A stretch of 38,382 bases of DNA from CAYZXT01 sp964482515 (GTDB taxonomy: Bacteria > Elusimicrobiota > Elusimicrobia > FEN-1173), in the NCBI GenBank assembly GCA_964482515.1, contig CAYZXT010000024.1, positions 1 through 38,382 on the forward strand. Direction: 5' to 3'. Below the pieces are notes generated by a model, which saw nothing but the letters and a program-made list of their open reading frames with translations, ran no database searches and was not told the DNA's origin. Below are positions 1 through 8,721 of the stretch, in pieces (position 1 is the first letter of the stretch; each line of letters starts with the position of its first letter). The position numbers and the translations under genes are program-made.

Positions 1-483
1 CAGGCCCGTGGCCTTCCGCGCGTCCGCGAGATATTGAAGGGCGGTTTCGCCGTGTCCCTGGAAAGCGTAGGGCGAGCTGCGGGGCTTGAAGGCGCCGCCG
101 CGCAGGATCTGGACGCCGGACTTCTTCATCTCCTTGGCGACGAGCATGAGATTTTCCCGGGTGTCGACGGAGCAGGGCCCGCCCATGACGACGATGTTCT
201 TGCCGCCGATCTTCGTGCCGTTCACGTCGATCACCGTGTCGTCTTTTTTGAAGACGCGGCTGACCTGTTTATACGGCTTGGAAATGGGCGTGACGGCTTC
301 GACCGCGCCCATGGACTCGAACACGTCCTTGTACGCGATGGCCTTGTTGCCCTCGCCGATGACGCCGATGACGATCCGCTCCGCGCCCCTGGACAGCTGG
401 GGCGAAAATCCCAGCTCCTTGATCTTATCGACGACCGCTTCCACTTCTTTTTTCTTGACGCCTGTCTTGAGTGTGAGAATCAT
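1..483 (-). CDS. aroF: 3-deoxy-7-phosphoheptulonate (DAHP) synthase, 3' part cut by window edge
   Basis: Catalyses the first step of the shikimate pathway, joining phosphoenolpyruvate and erythrose 4-phosphate. The first 161 residues are visible. Residues 1-90 form the small ferredoxin-like regulatory domain seen in AroAI-beta (TM0343-type) enzymes. The catalytic barrel then begins with GGPCSVD (101-107) and LRGGAFKPRSSPY (127-139), which bind PEP and phosphate. The ATG at 483 is preceded by a GGGAGG ribosome site. The gene starts 21 bases after hisC and is the last visible member of the long murC-to-aroF run; co-location with pheA and hisC supports an aromatic amino acid role. The C-terminal catalytic residues lie outside the window, so an intact enzyme is assumed. 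Confidence 0.95.
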   Translation of the reverse strand, partial: MILTLKTGVKKKEVEAVVDKIKELGFSPQLSRGAERIVIGVIGEGNKAIAYKDVFESMGAVEAVTPISKPYKQVSRVFKKDDTVIDVNGTKIGGKNIVVMGGPCSVDTRENLMLVAKEMKKSGVQILRGGAFKPRSSPYAFQGHGETALQYLADARKATGL

Positions 484-504
484 TGGTTGTTTTTCCTCCC
501 GCCG

Positions 505-1632
505 TTATCCGAGATTTTCTTCCCGGCGTAATTCGGCGAACGCTTTCAAGAAGAGCCGGTTCTCCTCGGGCAAACCGATGGTGACCCTCACGTGATTGGG
601 GAACCCGTATTCGTCCATGGACCGGATGATGATGCCTTTGCGCAGCATGTTTTCAAAAACGTCGGCGCCGCGCAGGGGCGCAACGTTGATCAACAGAAAA
701 TTCGCGGACGACGGGACCCACTCCACCCGCAGGGCGAGGAGCGCCTTTTCCAGCTTGGCCTTCTCCGCCGCCACCAGCTTCAGGCTGCGCCTCACCTGGT
801 TCTTGTCCGTCAGCGCGGCCACGCCCGCGGCCTGGGCCGCCACGGAAACGTTGAAAGGCGGGCGCACGCGGTCCAGCGTTTCGATAATGCTTTCCGCCGC
901 CACGCCGTAGCCCAAACGCAAACCCGCCATTCCGTGTATCTTGGAAAACGTCCGCAGCGTGATCAGGTTCCGCCCGGCCTTGAAGAAATCCAGGGAATCG
1001 GGATAATCCTTCCGCACGGAGGCGTATTCGAAATAGGCTTCGTCCATCACGGGGATCACGCGGGCCGGGAGAGTGATCAGGAATTCCTCCACCTCGTCGT
1101 GGGTGTTGTAGGTCCCCGTGGGGTTGTTCGGGTTGGCGACGAAGACGAAACGCGTGCGCGGCGTGACCGCGGCCGCCATGGCCTCCAGGTCGTGCGTCAA
1201 ATTCTTCATGGGGACGCTGACCACGTTCGCGCCCATGAGCTCGCCCGCCATGCGGTAGCGGATGAAGGCGTGCTCGGAGACGATGATTTCGTCCCCGGGA
1301 TTGAGGTAGGCCTTCGCCAGTATCTCGATCAGCTCGTCGGAACCGGCGCCCAGGATGAGCTCCGCGGGTTTCACCTTCAGGTGTTTGGCCATGGCCGCGC
1401 GCAGGTCCGTGCTGAACCCGTCCGGATAGAGGTTCGCCCGCGCCGCGACGCTCTTCAGCGCCGCCGTGACCTTGGGCGAGGGGCCCAGGGGGTTCTCGTT
1501 GGAGGCGAGCTTGATGACTTTTTTCAAGCCGTATTGTTTCTTCACCTGCTCCAGGGAGCGGCCCGGCGTGTAGGGCTCGAAACCGGCCACCTGGGGGCGC
1601 GGCGAAAAGGAATCGCTTTGGCTTCCGGGCAT
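505..1632 (-). CDS. hisC: Histidinol-phosphate / aromatic aminotransferase (HisC family)
   Basis: A 375-residue PLP-dependent fold-type I aminotransferase. Visible landmarks are SNENPLGPSP (44-53), NPNNPTG (168-174), the PLP-contacting DEAY (197-200), the Schiff-base lysine in TFSK (Lys231), GLRLGYG (237-243) and the substrate-carboxylate arginine in HVRVTIG (347-353). The family normally converts imidazole-acetol phosphate to histidinol phosphate, but HisC-like enzymes also transaminate phenylpyruvate and 4-hydroxyphenylpyruvate. Here it lies between pheA and aroF with no other his gene in view, so an aromatic aminotransferase role is as likely as histidine synthesis (inference). Its ATG shares one base with the pheA stop (TGATG), implying translational coupling. 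The open frame extends far upstream inside pheA, but that extension has no family similarity. Confidence 0.93.
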   Translation of the reverse strand: MPGSQSDSFSPRPQVAGFEPYTPGRSLEQVKKQYGLKKVIKLASNENPLGPSPKVTAALKSVAARANLYPDGFSTDLRAAMAKHLKVKPAELILGAGSDELIEILAKAYLNPGDEIIVSEHAFIRYRMAGELMGANVVSVPMKNLTHDLEAMAAAVTPRTRFVFVANPNNPTGTYNTHDEVEEFLITLPARVIPVMDEAYFEYASVRKDYPDSLDFFKAGRNLITLRTFSKIHGMAGLRLGYGVAAESIIETLDRVRPPFNVSVAAQAAGVAALTDKNQVRRSLKLVAAEKAKLEKALLALRVEWVPSSANFLLINVAPLRGADVFENMLRKGIIIRSMDEYGFPNHVRVTIGLPEENRLFLKAFAELRREENLG

Positions 1633-2714
1633 CACGCGTCTCCCTTGGGATAGCTGCCGAGGACTTTCACGAACACGCAATGCTTCTGCAGTTCCTTCAG
1701 CGCCTTCTCCACCCGCGGTTCCAGAGAGTGCCCCAGGAGGTCGATGAAGAACACGTACTCCCAGGCCTTTTTCTTGGTCGGGCGCGATTCGATCTTCGTG
1801 AGGTTGAGCCTGTGCCGCTTGAAGGTCGACAGCAGTTCCTCCAGAGCGCCCACCTTGTCCTTGATGGAAACGAGCAGGGACGTTTTGTCCCGGCCCGACG
1901 GGCTGGAGAACTTCCGCCCGATCACCAGGAACCGCGTCACGTTGTGGCGCGAGTCCTGGATGTTGGCGGCCAAAATCTTGAGGTTGTAGATTTCCGCCGC
2001 GAGCGGGCTGGCGATGGCCGCCGCGCCGGCGTCGAGCGCGGCCTGGGCCGCGGCGTCCGCCGTGGACGCGGACTCGTGCACCGGCACGCCCTTCAGGCGG
2101 GACTCCACCCAGCGCCGGGTCTGCCCCAGCGCCTGGGGATGGGAATAGATGGCCTTTATCTTTTTGATCTCCGGCTGGGAGGCCAGGAGGCACTGGGAGA
2201 TAGGGTCTTCCCGTTCGGCGCAGATCACCAGCTCGGACTCCATGAACATGTCCAGCGTGTGGTTGACGACGCCTTCCGTGGAATTCTCAATGGGCACGAC
2301 GCCGTAATCGGCGCGGCCCTTCTCCACCTCGTCGAAAACGTCGGTGATCGTCTTGAGCGGGGCGTAATCCGCGGCGCGGCCGAACTGCTTCATGGCCGCC
2401 TGGTGCGTGAAGGTGGCCTCGGGGCCGAAGTAGGCGATGCGTAGCTTCTTCTGCAGCAGCCGGCAGTTGTTGATGACGGCGCGGAAAATCTCCTCGACCG
2501 CCTCTTCGGGAAGCGGCCCCTGGTTGGCCGCGGCCATGCGCTCGATGATGGCGTGCTCGCGGTTGGACGCGTAGACTTCCTCGTCCCGGCGGGCCTTCAC
2601 CTGGCCGACCTTCTGGACGACCGCGGCGCGCTGGTTGAGCAGGCGCAGCAATTGATCGTCGACCTTGTCGATTTGCGTTCGAAGCTCTTTCAGTTCCCGG
2701 TCAAGCTCTGTCAT
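1632..2714 (-). CDS. pheA: Bifunctional chorismate mutase / prephenate dehydratase
   Basis: A 360-residue P-protein that converts chorismate to prephenate and then to phenylpyruvate for phenylalanine synthesis. Residues 1-90 are the helical AroQ chorismate mutase. Residues 91-268 are prephenate dehydratase, with PIENS (141-145), HPQAL (192-196) and NVTRFLVIG (258-266). Residues 278-355 are an ACT domain carrying GALEELL (289-295) and ESRP (309-312), the phenylalanine-binding motifs, so feedback inhibition by phenylalanine is expected. The chosen ATG at 2714 has GGAG six bases upstream. A TTG at 2735 in the same frame would add only seven residues and is less likely. pgeF ends 27 bases upstream. 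Confidence 0.96.
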   Translation of the reverse strand: MTELDRELKELRTQIDKVDDQLLRLLNQRAAVVQKVGQVKARRDEEVYASNREHAIIERMAAANQGPLPEEAVEEIFRAVINNCRLLQKKLRIAYFGPEATFTHQAAMKQFGRAADYAPLKTITDVFDEVEKGRADYGVVPIENSTEGVVNHTLDMFMESELVICAEREDPISQCLLASQPEIKKIKAIYSHPQALGQTRRWVESRLKGVPVHESASTADAAAQAALDAGAAAIASPLAAEIYNLKILAANIQDSRHNVTRFLVIGRKFSSPSGRDKTSLLVSIKDKVGALEELLSTFKRHRLNLTKIESRPTKKKAWEYVFFIDLLGHSLEPRVEKALKELQKHCVFVKVLGSYPKGDA

Positions 2715-2741
2715 AGTTTCTCCGTCGCCGCCCAAATCCGG

Positions 2742-3440
2742 CTAGAGGATCGCGGCCAGGGCCGCCTGGCGCTCCTTCGTTTTGTCCCGCCGAAAAGAAT
2801 AAAACCGCTCGTCATGCGCGGTGCAATGCGTCGAAATGGAAATCCGCCCGGCCGGCACGCCCGCCCTCCGCGCTTCCCGGCGCAAGACGGCGGCCAAATC
2901 CAAAAACAACTTTCCCCCGCGGCGCTGTATTCCGCCTTTTTGAAAAAACCGCGCCACGTCCGGCCCGATCTCATAACAACAGGGCCGGATGTGCGGTCCC
3001 ACCGCGACCCGCAAATCCCTCGCGCGCGAGCCGAACTCTTTTTTCATCCGCGCGACGGCCTTCCGCAAAATCCCCGCCCGCGTTCCCCGCCAGCCCGCAT
3101 GCACCACGGCCAAAACCTTCCGCCGCGGGTCCGCGATGAACACCGGCGCGCAATCCGCGACGCGAATGGACAAGGACAAATCGTTACGCCGCGTGACGAA
3201 CCCGTCCGTCGCGGGCAATCGTTTCGGCGCCGAAGGCTTCAGCGCGGTCCGCACCCGCACGCCATGGACCTGTTCTCCCGCGACCCAGCGATTTCCGACC
3301 TGACCCAAACGGCGCAACGCCTTCGCCAGAAACCCCGGCTTCTGCATGTCGCCCAAACTTCGGGTCGTCACCACCGCCGCCAAGCCGCCTCGGCGCTCAA
3401 AGGAACTGTCCCGGCAAAACCCGCAGGTCACCCGCCACAT
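2742..3440 (-). CDS. pgeF: PgeF/YfiH/YlmD family protein (multicopper polyphenol oxidoreductase fold)
   Basis: A 232-residue member of the DUF152 (Cu-oxidase_4) family. Metal-site residues appear in QVHG (57-60, His59), DCAPV (96-100, Cys97) and HAGWRG (114-119, His114). CCYEIGP (154-160) and the C-terminal THCTAHDERFYSFRRDK region are also typical. Family members have been reported as purine nucleoside phosphorylase/adenosine deaminase-type enzymes, and in E. coli PgeF edits UDP-MurNAc carrying L-serine in place of L-alanine. Its place in the same run as murC fits that editing role (inference). The ATG at 3440 has no clear ribosome site and lies 12 bases after the pilT stop, so translation may depend on coupling; a slightly different start is possible. 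Confidence 0.88.
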   Translation of the reverse strand: MWRVTCGFCRDSSFERRGGLAAVVTTRSLGDMQKPGFLAKALRRLGQVGNRWVAGEQVHGVRVRTALKPSAPKRLPATDGFVTRRNDLSLSIRVADCAPVFIADPRRKVLAVVHAGWRGTRAGILRKAVARMKKEFGSRARDLRVAVGPHIRPCCYEIGPDVARFFQKGGIQRRGGKLFLDLAAVLRREARRAGVPAGRISISTHCTAHDERFYSFRRDKTKERQAALAAIL

Positions 3441-3452
3441 GGAAAGAACGGA

Positions 3453-4562
3453 TCAGCCGCCGTAAAATTTGGTTGGATCGGAACCCGACTCGATGCCGCG
3501 CACGGCCAGCATCAGCTCCTCCGGATTGGAAGCCGCGGCCATGGCGTCGTCCAGCTTCACCCGTCCGGCGTTGAAATGGGCGACCAAGGACTGGTTGAAA
3601 GTCTGCATTCCGTAATAACCGCCCTGGCGCATGGCGCTGGCGATGTCGCCCAGGTTGTTCTCCTCGATGGCTTTTTTCACGAGGGGCGTGACCACCAGGA
3701 TTTCAACCGCTGGAATGAGTCCCGGCTTGTCCGCGCGTTTGATGAGCCGCTGGCTGATGACGCCCTGCAATGTGTCCGCCAGCTGGACGCGGATCTGGGT
3801 CTGCTGGTGCGGCGGGAACATGTCCACGATGCGGCTGATGGTCTGACCGGCGTCGATGGTGTGGATCGTCGAAAGGACCAGGTGGCCCGTCTGCGCCGAG
3901 GTCATGGCGGCCTGCATGGTTTCCAGGTCGCGCATTTCGCCCAGCAGAATATCGTCCGGGTCCTGCCGCACCACGTTCCGAAGCGCGTCCGCGAAACCGA
4001 AGGTGTCCAATCCCAATTCCCGCTGGCTGACGATGGACTTTTTGTCCTGATGCAGGAACTCGATCGGGTCTTCGATGGTGATGATATGGTCCTGCCGCGT
4101 CGAGTTGATGTAGTCGATCATGGCGGCCAGGGTGGTCGATTTGCCGCAACCGGTGATGCCCGTCACCAAAATCAGTCCGCGCTGCCGGTCCGCCAGCTTG
4201 GTGACCGCGGGCGGCAGGTTGAGTTCCTCCACGCTCGGGATCGTCACCGGCACCACGCGCAAGGCGATGTTGATCGTTCCGCGCTGCTGATAGACGTTGC
4301 CGCGGAAGCGTCCCACCGATGAAAGGGAATAGGAAAGGTCGACTTCCAGACGCTCCTCGAAACGCTTACGCTGCCGCTCGGTCATGAGCGCGTAGGCCAG
4401 GGTCCGGGTCTGCTCGGCGGAAAGCTTCTCTCCCGTGCGGCTCGGCTGCAGCGTGTCCATGATGCGCAAGACGGGCGTCGCGCCGGCCCGGACGTGCATG
4501 TCCGACGCGCCCCGGTCCAGCATTTCCCGCAGGATGACTTCCAAATAGGATTCAACGTTCAT
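3453..4562 (-). CDS. pilT: Type IV pilus retraction ATPase PilT
   Basis: A 369-residue hexameric GspE-superfamily ATPase that drives depolymerisation of type IV pili from the cytoplasmic face. The N-terminal PAS-like domain covers about residues 1-110. The RecA-like core has Walker A GITGCGKST (135-143), the Asp box EDPIEFLH (164-171), QRELG (180-184), Walker B ILLGEMRD (205-212) and the His box TGHLVLSTIHT (225-235). Length and motifs match PilT rather than the longer PilB assembly ATPase; PilU cannot be formally excluded. It sits 18 bases after ftsZ with no other pilus genes in view. Whether it is a core or accessory retraction motor is not decidable here. Confidence 0.95.
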   Translation of the reverse strand: MNVESYLEVILREMLDRGASDMHVRAGATPVLRIMDTLQPSRTGEKLSAEQTRTLAYALMTERQRKRFEERLEVDLSYSLSSVGRFRGNVYQQRGTINIALRVVPVTIPSVEELNLPPAVTKLADRQRGLILVTGITGCGKSTTLAAMIDYINSTRQDHIITIEDPIEFLHQDKKSIVSQRELGLDTFGFADALRNVVRQDPDDILLGEMRDLETMQAAMTSAQTGHLVLSTIHTIDAGQTISRIVDMFPPHQQTQIRVQLADTLQGVISQRLIKRADKPGLIPAVEILVVTPLVKKAIEENNLGDIASAMRQGGYYGMQTFNQSLVAHFNAGRVKLDDAMAAASNPEELMLAVRGIESGSDPTKFYGG

Positions 4563-4580
4563 GGCAGGTCGTATGAATTA

Positions 4581-5714
4581 TTAATGGAGCTTGCGGACCT
4601 TCCAGCGCAAATAGGCCGGGCGCCGGAGGTTGTCCAGGGAAGGGTCCAAAGACGGAACGCCGCGGCTGCCGGGGGCGTCCTGCGTGGCTTCCACGACGTC
4701 GCCGCGCCGATACCGCCCGGGAGAGGAAGCACCGGACTTCACCGGCGGAAAACCGGTGGCGATCACGGTCACGAGCAGCCGGTCTTCCAGCGCGTCGTCA
4801 AAAACCTGCCCGTAGAAAACGTGGGCGTCGGGGCTGGCCGCGTTCTTGATGTAGTCCATGGCCGTCTTTACCTCGAACAGCGTGACGTCCTTGTTGCCGC
4901 TGATGTTGACCAAGAGTCCCTTGGCGCCGTCTATGGAAATGCTTTCCAGCAGCGGCGAGTGGATGGCCTGCTTGGCGGCGGCGAGGGCGCGGTCGCGGCC
5001 GCTGCCTTCTCCCATGCCCATGAGCGCCTCGCCCGCGCCGGCCATGATCGTCCGGACGTCCGCGAAGTCCACGTTGATCAGACCGTGGCGCGTGATGACG
5101 TCGGTGATGGCCTGCACGGCCTGCCGCAAAACGTTGTCGGCCACGCGGAACGCCTCCAGAGACGTGGTCTTGTCGTCGATGATATCGAAAAGCCGCTCGT
5201 TGGGGATGGCGAGCATCGTGTCCACGTGCTGGCGCAGTTCGCGGATGCCCGCGTCGGCCTGGGCCTTCCGGACCAGCCCTTCGAACTCGAAGGGCCGCGT
5301 CACCACGCCGACCACGAGCGGCGCGGGGTTCAAACTCTTGGCGATCTCCGCGACGACCGGCGCCGTGCCCGTGCCGGTGCCGCCGCCCATGCCCGCGGTG
5401 ATGAAGACCATGTCCGCGCCCACGAGGACTTCCTTGATCCGCTCGCGGCTTTCCTCCGCCGCCTGGCGCCCCAGCACCGGATTGCCGCCGACGCCCAGTC
5501 CCTTGCTGATGGTCTCGCCGAGCTGCAGCCTGATGGGCGAATGGCTGCGGCGCAGCGCCTGGGAATCCGTGTTGGCCGTGATGAATTCCACGTGGGAAAT
5601 CCCCGCCTCGATCATGCGGTTGACGGCGTTGCCGCCCGCCCCGCCCAAACCGATCACCCGGATGAGGGCCGGCTGCTCTTCAAAGTCCGACTGCGCGAAC
5701 TTGATCTTGACCAT
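4581..5714 (-). CDS. ftsZ: Cell division GTPase FtsZ
   Basis: The tubulin homologue that forms the Z-ring at midcell. The 377 residues include the nucleotide-binding GLGGAGGNAVNRM (22-34), the tubulin signature GMGGGTGTG (108-116) and the T7 synergy loop NVDFADV (214-220) that activates GTP hydrolysis in the next subunit. A short variable linker (about 320-358) leads to a conserved tail, DNLRRPAYLRW (361-371), resembling the usual D-IP-FLRR peptide that binds FtsA. The tail continues with a basic KVRKLH end. Its ATG directly abuts the ftsA stop (TAA-ATG), so the two should be translationally coupled, as is usual for these partners. Confidence 0.98.
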   Translation of the reverse strand: MVKIKFAQSDFEEQPALIRVIGLGGAGGNAVNRMIEAGISHVEFITANTDSQALRRSHSPIRLQLGETISKGLGVGGNPVLGRQAAEESRERIKEVLVGADMVFITAGMGGGTGTGTAPVVAEIAKSLNPAPLVVGVVTRPFEFEGLVRKAQADAGIRELRQHVDTMLAIPNERLFDIIDDKTTSLEAFRVADNVLRQAVQAITDVITRHGLINVDFADVRTIMAGAGEALMGMGEGSGRDRALAAAKQAIHSPLLESISIDGAKGLLVNISGNKDVTLFEVKTAMDYIKNAASPDAHVFYGQVFDDALEDRLLVTVIATGFPPVKSGASSPGRYRRGDVVEATQDAPGSRGVPSLDPSLDNLRRPAYLRWKVRKLH

Positions 5715-6959
5715 TTAGAACATCTCCTCGACGAACGATCGGATTTTTTCCCCGACGGAAACTTTTCGCACCGTGGCGCGGCGCGACCTCGCCCATTCGC
5801 CCAGATGGCGGTAATGGATCAACCCCAGGGCCGTGGCGTAGCTCGGGTGGCTGACGATGTCCGGCGGGCCGGAAATCTCCTGGGGCAGACCGAGCCGGAC
5901 GGGCAGTTCCAAAATCTGTTCCGCGGCCTGCACCATGCCCTTCATGAGCGCGCCGCCGCCCGTGAGGATCACGCCGCCGCCGGACACGTGCTCCGCGTAG
6001 TTCGAATTTTGCAGGTCTTCCGCGATGACGGAGAAAATCTCCTCCACGCGCGGCGCCACGTAGTCGAACAAAGTCTGGTGTTTGATGTGGCGCGACGTGC
6101 GACCGTCCACGCTGATGTACTCGATGTTCTCCTCCGGATCGCCCTGCAGCGCGTCGCGGCTGGCCGCACCGTGGCGTTCCTTCACGGCCTGGGCCTGCGA
6201 GACCGACGTGCGCAGCGCGTGGGACAGGTCGTGCGTGATGGCGTCGGCGCCGATGGGAAGCTCCTTGGTGTAACGCATGCTGCCGTCGACATAGATCCCG
6301 AGGCTGGTGTTCTGCCCGCCGAGGTCCACGAGCAAACAACCCAGATCCTTTTCTTCCGCCGTCACGACCACGTCGCCCACGGCGAGCAGTCCGTAGATCG
6401 GTTCTTCGACGTGGAAACCGGCGCGGCCGATGGCTTTCCAAATGTTGTTGAGATGGCTTTGGGAGGCGGTGACGATGTGGACGTCCACTTCGAGGAGGCT
6501 GGCTTCCATGCCGACGGGATTGGGCACGCCGTTCTGGCGGTCGAGGATGAAATCCTGGGGAATGACGTGGACGATCTCGCGGTCCGGCGAGATGGGAACG
6601 GCCTTGGTGTTCTCGATGACCTGGTCGCGGTCCTCGACGGTGATTTCCTTGTCCGTGCGGGCGATGTTCATGGCGCCGTGGTGGTTGAAGGTCTGGATGT
6701 GCGAGCCGCGCACGCCGATGAGGACTTCGCGCACCGCGCCCTTCATCCCGGCCATTTCCTCGGCCTCTTCCACCACGCGGGTGATGGCCGACGCGGTCTC
6801 GGTGATGTTGATCACCACGCCGCCCTTCAAACCTTTGCAGGCCCGGCGCGCTCCGCCCAGCACTTCCAGCGCTTCGGTGTTCGGGTCCCGCCGCGCGATG
6901 ACGCAAGCCACCTGCGCGCTGCCCACATCCAAGCCCACCACTATTTCGGGTTTCGCCAT
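5715..6959 (-). CDS. ftsA: Cell division protein FtsA
   Basis: An actin-like ATPase of 414 residues that tethers FtsZ to the inner membrane. The N-terminal phosphate-1 motif is VGLDVGSAQVACVI, followed by the SHS2/1C subdomain. Phosphate-2 is LVDLGGQNTS and the adenosine motif is ILTGGGALMKG. The C-terminus SVGEKIRSFVEEMF is an amphipathic helix typical of the FtsA membrane-targeting sequence. The ATG at 6959 has GGGAG nine bases upstream and lies one base from the ftsQ stop. The open frame extends 22 codons further upstream into ftsQ, but that stretch is not family-like. Confidence 0.97.
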   Translation of the reverse strand: MAKPEIVVGLDVGSAQVACVIARRDPNTEALEVLGGARRACKGLKGGVVINITETASAITRVVEEAEEMAGMKGAVREVLIGVRGSHIQTFNHHGAMNIARTDKEITVEDRDQVIENTKAVPISPDREIVHVIPQDFILDRQNGVPNPVGMEASLLEVDVHIVTASQSHLNNIWKAIGRAGFHVEEPIYGLLAVGDVVVTAEEKDLGCLLVDLGGQNTSLGIYVDGSMRYTKELPIGADAITHDLSHALRTSVSQAQAVKERHGAASRDALQGDPEENIEYISVDGRTSRHIKHQTLFDYVAPRVEEIFSVIAEDLQNSNYAEHVSGGGVILTGGGALMKGMVQAAEQILELPVRLGLPQEISGPPDIVSHPSYATALGLIHYRHLGEWARSRRATVRKVSVGEKIRSFVEEMF

Positions 6960-6960
6960 G

Positions 6961-7779
6961 TTATTTTCTCCCGTTCCCCTGTTCCGCTTCCGCCGGCGCC
7001 GGTTTGACGGCGATCCGGGCGTCATCGACGAAGCGGACGTAGGCCGCGCCCGCGGCCAGAGAATCGTCTTTCAAAACGCGCTCCAAGCGAGAGGCCTTCT
7101 TCTTCAAAATCGCATCGGACAACGGGACCGGGCCCCAGTAAACCGGCGTGCCGTCGTCCAGGAACAGGAACACGTCGCCGTCCGCGTCCGCCTTGATCTT
7201 CATGAGCCGCCGCGTCCAGGCCAGATCCTGCTCTTTAAGCCGCTCGATGAAATTCATCACCGGGATGGCCGCCGGGCCCGCCACGCCGGACAGGATCGGC
7301 AATGTCTCCGGCGCGACCACCGGGGAACGCAGCGGGAACAACGTCCCGGTATCGTCCATCCCCAGCCACTGGGCGCCGTCCGGCACCCTGACGCGCGGGA
7401 CCCGCCGCTTCACCGAAACCCTCACGCCGCCGTCCCACCATCGCCGGACGTTGACCGCAGACAGTTCCGGATAGGAATTCGCGAGACGCGCTTCCAGGAT
7501 CGACGCCGAAAAACCGAAGGAGTGTCCGCCGACCTTCAGCCCCAAGGACTGCGCCAACCCCGCCGGGGCCTTGGGATCGACCTGGATGTTCTTGATCCGG
7601 AACCAGGCGGATTCCCGCCAGAACTCGTAACCCGCGCGGGACATGAAAACGCCGGCCAGGATCAAACCCGACCAGAGGGCGACGACGAGACAAATCTTGG
7701 AAAGAACCTTCCACTGATAAACCGCGTGGCTTCTGCGCATGGTGACTTTCTGACGGCGGCGCGGCTTCGGCTTTGCCAT
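6961..7779 (-). CDS. ftsQ: Cell division protein FtsQ (POTRA domain)
   Basis: A 272-residue bitopic membrane protein. It has a very basic cytoplasmic N-terminus (residues 1-25), one transmembrane helix (about 25-46) and an extracytoplasmic POTRA domain (about 60-128) followed by the FtsQ beta domain. FtsQ links early and late divisome proteins through FtsB/FtsL and FtsW/FtsI. The primary sequence of this family drifts rapidly, so the call rests on topology, the POTRA-like start (RIKNIQVDPK) and its position between ddl and ftsA, the classical dcw order. It begins five bases after the ddl stop. Confidence 0.92.
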   Translation of the reverse strand: MAKPKPRRRQKVTMRRSHAVYQWKVLSKICLVVALWSGLILAGVFMSRAGYEFWRESAWFRIKNIQVDPKAPAGLAQSLGLKVGGHSFGFSASILEARLANSYPELSAVNVRRWWDGGVRVSVKRRVPRVRVPDGAQWLGMDDTGTLFPLRSPVVAPETLPILSGVAGPAAIPVMNFIERLKEQDLAWTRRLMKIKADADGDVFLFLDDGTPVYWGPVPLSDAILKKKASRLERVLKDDSLAAGAAYVRFVDDARIAVKPAPAEAEQGNGRK

Positions 7780-7784
7780 GTTTA

Positions 7785-8720
7785 TTATTTCTTGCCTTCG
7801 GACATCGCCAGGAACAAAAGCTCCGCGATCAACTCATCGAAACCCATGCCCGCGGCCCGGGCCGCGTCCGGAAAGAGCGAGACGTCGGTGAGGCCCGGCA
7901 AAGTGTTCGCTTCCAAAATGAACGGGGCGCCGGACTTGGACACCATGATGTCCACCCGCGCCATGTGCCGGCAGCCCAAAACGCCGTAGGCCGCCACGGC
8001 CAACTCGGACACCGCCTGCGCCGTCCCGTCGGAAATCCGCGCCGGGATCAGATGCCGGGAACCGCCCTTGGCGTACTTGGAATAAAAATCGTAGAAGTCG
8101 TGCTTGGGGACGATCTCGATGACGGGCAGGGGCCGGCGGTCCAAGACGCCGACCGTGACTTCCGTCCCCTCGATGAAGCGTTCCGCCAGGATCTCATCTT
8201 CCAGCTTGAAGGCGCTGCGCAGGGCGGGCACCCATTCCGAGGCGCGCCTGACCACGTGGACGCCGATGGCGGACCCCTGCGACGCGGGCTTCACCACCCA
8301 GGGATGTTTGAAGGACGGCGTCCGCGGGGTTTCCCCCTTCCGCAGAACGAACCATTCCGGCGTGGGGAGCCCGGCGGTTTGAAAGAGCCTCTTGGCCGAC
8401 GGCTTGTGCATGGCCACGGCGCTGGCCCGGGCGCCGCTCCCGGTGTAGGGGATCCCGAGAATGTCGAGCAGGCCCTGCAGCCGGCCGTCTTCGCCGTAGG
8501 GACCGTGCACCGCCAGAAAAACCAGGTCGACTTTGGCGCGGCGGACCTGCTCCGCGATACGCGGCGTCACGTCGATCCCGACGTGCGGGATTTTCATCCG
8601 CTTGAGGGCCGCCAGCACCGCGGCCCCGCTTTTCAGGGAAATGGACCGTTCCGCGGACCAGCCGCCGTAGAGGACGCCGACTTTTTTGCGGCGCAACGCG
8701 GAAACAATTCCATCGGACAT
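7785..8720 (-). CDS. ddl: D-alanine--D-alanine ligase
   Basis: An ATP-grasp ligase of 311 residues that makes D-Ala-D-Ala for the peptidoglycan stem peptide in the cytoplasm. The N-terminus VGVLYGGWSAERSISLKSG (14-32) is the Ddl signature and binds the first D-alanine. KPASQGSAIGV covers the ATP site, and ILEANTLPGLTDVSLFP carries the metal and phosphate ligands. The omega loop FYDFYSKYAKG keeps the Lys-Tyr pair associated with D-Ala rather than D-lactate as second substrate. ATG follows the murB stop by one base. Confidence 0.97.
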   Translation of the reverse strand: MSDGIVSALRRKKVGVLYGGWSAERSISLKSGAAVLAALKRMKIPHVGIDVTPRIAEQVRRAKVDLVFLAVHGPYGEDGRLQGLLDILGIPYTGSGARASAVAMHKPSAKRLFQTAGLPTPEWFVLRKGETPRTPSFKHPWVVKPASQGSAIGVHVVRRASEWVPALRSAFKLEDEILAERFIEGTEVTVGVLDRRPLPVIEIVPKHDFYDFYSKYAKGGSRHLIPARISDGTAQAVSELAVAAYGVLGCRHMARVDIMVSKSGAPFILEANTLPGLTDVSLFPDAARAAGMGFDELIAELLFLAMSEGKK

Positions 8721-8721
8721 C

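Noticed and set aside
1633..2193. Long N-terminal extension of hisC into pheA
   Set aside because: The extra sequence is a frame shadow of pheA; the ATG at 1632 gives the normal family length and couples to the pheA stop.
2553..7007. Very long open frames on the plus strand opposite pgeF, pilT, ftsZ and ftsA (589 and 837 codons)
   Set aside because: They are antisense shadows of well-supported minus-strand genes in GC-rich DNA. Their translations are rich in His, Arg and Asp with no recognisable domain, and they lack ribosome sites.
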